A DNA stretch of 7,056 nt from Candidatus Nomurabacteria bacterium (GTDB taxonomy: Bacteria; Patescibacteriota; Minisyncoccia; Phycocordibacterales; UBA2100), in the NCBI GenBank assembly GCA_943359705.1, contig CALRIB010000043.1, forward strand, positions 1-7,056, given 5' to 3'. Made by a program: the position numbers and the translations under genes. Positions 5,281-7,056 of this stretch are shown one piece after another. Every line of letters starts with the position of its first letter. Positions within the stretch are counted from its first letter, which is position 1. The notes beneath the pieces are model-generated. The model was not told where the DNA came from. It ran no database searches and saw only the letters and a program-made list of their open reading frames with translations.

Positions 5281-5298
5281 AACTAACTCTGGTTAGTT
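5281..5298 (-). repeat. Inverted repeat spanning the stop codon, immediately before the terminator
   Basis: AACTAAC and GTTAGTT form a perfect 7-bp stem with a 4-base loop. The TAA stop of the secreted protein (5295-5293) lies inside it, and only three bases separate it from the terminator stem. It would give two stacked hairpins at the 3' end of the mRNA. A role in 3'-end stability or termination is a guess. Confidence 0.6.
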
Positions 5299-5835
5299 GT
5301 CGCCCTGCTTGCCAATACCGAGACCGAGGAAACCGTGGGTGCGAACACCGAGCTCAAAGCCCTTGTGCTTGCCGTTATCCTCATGGTCTTTCTTGTCCTT
5401 CTTCTCCTTCTCCACATGAGTCTTAGTGGAAGTCGCGTGCGCTTGGATGAACGTACGATCCTTGACCGCGACAGCGTTCACCGTAAGCGTCGAGCCGCTA
5501 CCGGAGACCTTGCCGAAGAAGCTCACGACATCGCCGATGGCGATGTTGGCGAGAGCCGCAAAGCCCGTGCCGAGCTTTTTGCCGAAGTGGGTCGTGCTTG
5601 AGGCGATAAGGTTCCAGTTGATGACGTTACCACCGAGGTTGGTGATGGCCGTGAAGCCGGTCGTCGAAGTGGCGGTCACAGTCGCTCCGCGAACGAAGGC
5701 CTGACCGTTGCCGTTGATAAAGACGCCGGCGCCGTTCTGCGTGTCCGCGTGGACAAGCGTGAAGTTGACGCCGAAAAGAACAACTGCGGCCACCGCTACT
5801 GTGGTGGCAAACTTGCTGATTGTGATTGTGTTCAT
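5293..5835 (-). CDS. Secreted protein with DUF5666-like beta-barrel domain and charged C-terminal tail
   Basis: From ATG 5835 this is 180 residues. Residues 1-31 form a typical export signal: a basic start (MNTITISKF), a hydrophobic core (TTVAVAAVVLFGVNFTLV) and an AxA-like cleavage region (HADTQN). Residues about 40-130 are rich in Thr, Ser, Gly and Val with a repeating beta pattern; IAIGDVVSFFGKV followed by STLTVNAVAVKDRTF resembles the DUF5666 OB-like fold found in secreted and surface proteins. Residues about 135-160 are dense in Lys, Glu, Asp and His (HVEKEKKDKKDHEDNGKHK), and the end is Gly-rich. No enzyme motif was seen. An in-frame ATG at 5898 would bury the signal sequence behind 21 basic residues, so it was rejected. 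The gene ends in two hairpins including a strong terminator. No clear promoter was found in the 94 bp upstream. Function unknown. Confidence 0.82.
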   Translation of the reverse strand: MNTITISKFATTVAVAAVVLFGVNFTLVHADTQNGAGVFINGNGQAFVRGATVTATSTTGFTAITNLGGNVINWNLIASSTTHFGKKLGTGFAALANIAIGDVVSFFGKVSGSGSTLTVNAVAVKDRTFIQAHATSTKTHVEKEKKDKKDHEDNGKHKGFELGVRTHGFLGLGIGKQGDN

Positions 5836-5842
5836 ATTTTTA

Positions 5843-5873
5843 AGAGGCCGTTTAGCTAACGTTTTTAGCCTCT
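5843..5873 (-). other. Possible 5'-leader hairpins before the secreted protein gene
   Basis: Minus-strand AGAGGC (5873-5868) pairs with GCCTCT (5848-5843), closing seven bases before ATG 5835. An alternative stem GCTAA/TTAGC (5869-5865 with 5859-5855) uses two of the same bases, so the two exclude each other. Stems are short and may be chance. No Shine-Dalgarno sequence is visible. Confidence 0.25.
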
Positions 5874-5929
5874 GTATGGTAGACGTCCGGGGAGGCATAT
5901 TCTTTCAAGAGCAAACGCGTCCACTTGCT

Positions 5930-6079
5930 TTATATGAGTCGCTCTCCCCGTATTACCCTCACTAAGAGCACGATTACGGCAACCACGAGAAGGAGGTGTA
6001 TGAAGCCGCCGAGTGTGTATGAGGTCACGAGTCCGAGGAACCAGAGAATGAGAAACAGTGCTGCAATAGTCATTAACAT
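5930..6079 (-). CDS. Small membrane protein, Lmo0937/DUF5670 family
   Basis: This 49-residue protein is below the usual gene-finding cutoff but is clearly recognisable. It reads MLMTIAALFLILWFLGLV, then TSYTLGGFIHLLLVVAVIVL and a basic end RVIRGERLI. The pattern is two short helices (about 4-18 and 25-43) joined by TSYTLGGFIH, which matches the Lmo0937 family, whose members are about 50 residues and share LGLVT-YTLGG-IH-LLV. Homologues are small membrane proteins often linked to envelope stress; their molecular role is not known. ATG 6079 gives the family's usual ML-TIA start; ATG 6073 is the alternative. A hairpin with a short T-run ends just before the ATG. A CATACT box (6114-6109) might be its own -10. 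It lies between the histidine phosphatase and the secreted protein gene. Confidence 0.85.
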   Translation of the reverse strand: MLMTIAALFLILWFLGLVTSYTLGGFIHLLLVVAVIVLLVRVIRGERLI

Positions 6080-6105
6080 AAAAGTCGGGTTGAGCTGATA
6101 ACCCG
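6080..6105 (-). terminator. Weak terminator or attenuator-like hairpin between the histidine phosphatase and the small membrane protein
   Basis: On the minus strand CGGGTT and AACCCG (6105-6100 with 6091-6086) form a 6-bp stem with an 8-base loop, followed by AC and four T residues (6083-6080). It is 43 bases beyond the phosphatase stop and directly abuts the ATG at 6079. It could end upstream transcripts or mask translation of the small gene. The T-run is short, so termination would be partial. Confidence 0.4.
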
Positions 6106-6148
6106 CCCAGTATGCTCGACGCGTGGTGTAGGAAGTATGAAGAACTAC

Positions 6149-6802
6149 CTATCCGAGATGCGCGTGGTCGTTCCACATCCAGAGTTCCCACTTGGCGGCT
6201 ACTCCCCATGCCGCAGGATTGCTGACCGTGCCGTGCCGCAAAACGGTAATACCCGTGTTTTCCATAATGAGCGAGCGCGCAAGCGGTTCGAATTTCTCTC
6301 CGGTAAGGTTTTCACCAAAGACGGCGCACGCGACGATGTAGCGCATATAAAATCCATGTGTGACGACCAGAATGTTTTCCTCCTGTCTCTGAATGAGATA
6401 CTCCAAACCCTTCAGTGCTCTGACCTTGAGATCATCAAAGTTCTCACCGTCCTCCGCTCGGGAACCGTCTCCCATCAGACTTTGCCACCATTTTCCATTG
6501 AGCTCCACTGCCACCGGGTCATTGAAGGATTTCCCGTTGAGAGAGGTCGGCTTTTTCCGCTCACGGAAGAACGCGGAGAGCTCGAGTTGGTGATCGGTTT
6601 TCGAGGCGATGATTTCGGCCGTCGTTTTGGCTCTCAGCTGGTTGCTGGAAATAATGACATCAATCGGCAATTTCGCGCACCGCCCGGCAATTATTCCCGC
6701 CTGTTTCCTTCCCTGCTCAGTTAAAGGTGATTCTGCAGTCTGATAGACGGAGCCGACATTCCCCTCACTCTGACCATGTCGGACGAAATACACCGTTTTC
6801 AT
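6149..6802 (-). CDS. Histidine phosphatase family protein (phosphoglycerate mutase-like)
   Basis: This 217-residue cytoplasmic enzyme belongs to the branch-1 histidine phosphatase superfamily. The phosphorylated histidine lies in VRHGQSEGN (7-15, His9). Arg57 in SSNQLRAKTTAE, the acid Glu81 in FRERK (79-83), and the second catalytic histidine His149 in VVTHGFY complete the active site. The length fits the GpmB/PhoE-like group. Substrates in this family range from 3-phosphoglycerate to nucleotides and sugar phosphates, so no specific reaction is claimed. The ATG at 6802 overlaps the stop of the nucleotidyltransferase as ATGA. Of all starts in the window it has the most Shine-Dalgarno-like upstream sequence (GAGGG 10 bases and AAGG 4 bases before the ATG). 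The pair probably forms one operon; a joint role in nucleotide-activated precursor metabolism is inference only. Confidence 0.9.
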   Translation of the reverse strand: MKTVYFVRHGQSEGNVGSVYQTAESPLTEQGRKQAGIIAGRCAKLPIDVIISSNQLRAKTTAEIIASKTDHQLELSAFFRERKKPTSLNGKSFNDPVAVELNGKWWQSLMGDGSRAEDGENFDDLKVRALKGLEYLIQRQEENILVVTHGFYMRYIVACAVFGENLTGEKFEPLARSLIMENTGITVLRHGTVSNPAAWGVAAKWELWMWNDHAHLG

Positions 6803-7056
6803 GCCGCCTTGTCCCTCAAATTCTTAATCCGCTCAATGATGCTCGTCGTCGAGTTCACTTTTTCGATCGGGATGATTTTCAATTCCACGCCGAGTTCCTT
6901 CAATTGGGCACGACGTGCCTCCCAGTGTTCGTTGTAAGAGACGAACAGGTCCGGGCGAAGCTGTCGAGCAACTTCGAGACGTGGCGGTTCGCTGTCGGGG
7001 CTGAAATTGGGAGGAGGCTCGGGCGAAATGACTGTGTAGTCAACGTATCGAATCGC
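6799..7056 (-). CDS. Adenylyltransferase/cytidylyltransferase family protein (C-terminal 85 residues; truncated by window edge)
   Basis: The visible part is the C-terminal 85 residues of a nucleotidyltransferase of the cytidylyltransferase-like fold; the N-terminal HxGH nucleotide-binding motif would lie beyond position 7056. The diagnostic block is VNSTTSIIERIKNL near the end, matching the (I)STT-II-RI signature of this superfamily, whose Ser/Thr residues contact the nucleotide phosphates. Before it come LRPDLFVSYNEHWEARRAQ and LKELGVELKIIPI, consistent with the last strands and helices of the fold. Such enzymes transfer AMP or CMP to a phosphorylated small molecule such as glycerol-3-phosphate, a sugar phosphate or a coenzyme precursor. 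Which one applies cannot be told from this fragment. Its stop overlaps the histidine phosphatase ATG by four bases. Confidence 0.85.
   Translation of the reverse strand, partial: AIRYVDYTVISPEPPPNFSPDSEPPRLEVARQLRPDLFVSYNEHWEARRAQLKELGVELKIIPIEKVNSTTSIIERIKNLRDKAA

Noticed and set aside
6137..6724. A 195-codon plus-strand open frame
   Set aside because: It is the shadow of the histidine phosphatase, which has complete catalytic motifs on the opposite strand; the plus product has no recognisable domain.
1..7056. CRISPR array, tRNA, rRNA, riboswitch or mobile element
   Set aside because: No regularly spaced direct repeats, cloverleaf sequences, rRNA segments, transposase motifs or long terminal inverted repeats were seen; leaders are too short for known riboswitches.

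Overview
This window looks like ordinary chromosomal DNA from a small, compact bacterial genome. The best guess is a member of the Candidate Phyla Radiation (Patescibacteria, Parcubacteria-like). That rests on resemblance and gene style, not on a marker gene: there is no rRNA, tRNA or ribosomal protein here. The supporting signs are short intergenic gaps, 4-base ATGA start/stop overlaps, overlapping convergent gene ends, almost no Shine-Dalgarno sequences, and a set of families (lone PyrB, small DgkA, PAP2, ZIP, DUF5666-like secreted protein, histidine phosphatase next to a cytidylyltransferase-like enzyme) that I associate with such genomes. Base composition is moderately GC-rich by eye.

Layout, left to right. 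(1) 1-1403, minus strand: a DrrA/DrrB-type ABC exporter, with the ATPase first and the permease second (cut by the left edge). (2) 1482-2198, plus: a ZIP metal transporter, divergent from the exporter across 78 bp and overlapping tail-to-tail with (3) 2166-2804, minus: a two-helix membrane protein with an extracytoplasmic domain and no kinase or output module. (4) 2828-3753, plus: a DgkA-type lipid kinase and a PAP2 phosphatase, translationally coupled, divergent from (3) across only 23 bp. (5) 3740-5193, minus: aspartate carbamoyltransferase preceded by an ECF S-component-like integral membrane protein. (6) 5244-5835, minus: a secreted protein with a DUF5666-like domain, ending in a strong intrinsic terminator. 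(7) 5930-6079, minus: a 49-residue Lmo0937/DUF5670-type membrane protein that standard length cutoffs would miss. (8) 6149-7056, minus: a histidine phosphatase coupled by ATGA to a nucleotidyltransferase that runs off the right edge.

Functionally, most of it is envelope and transport: drug/lipid-type export, metal uptake, polyprenol/diacylglycerol phosphate handling, a possible vitamin or precursor S-component, and two small surface or membrane proteins. PyrB is the one clear central-metabolism enzyme.

I found no obviously new multi-gene system, defence island, CRISPR array or mobile element. The most interesting signal is regulatory. Several transcription units have a -10 box placed so that RNA synthesis would begin on, or within a few bases of, the start codon. 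At 2805-2827 two such -10 boxes overlap head-on, giving what looks like a minimal bidirectional, leaderless promoter.
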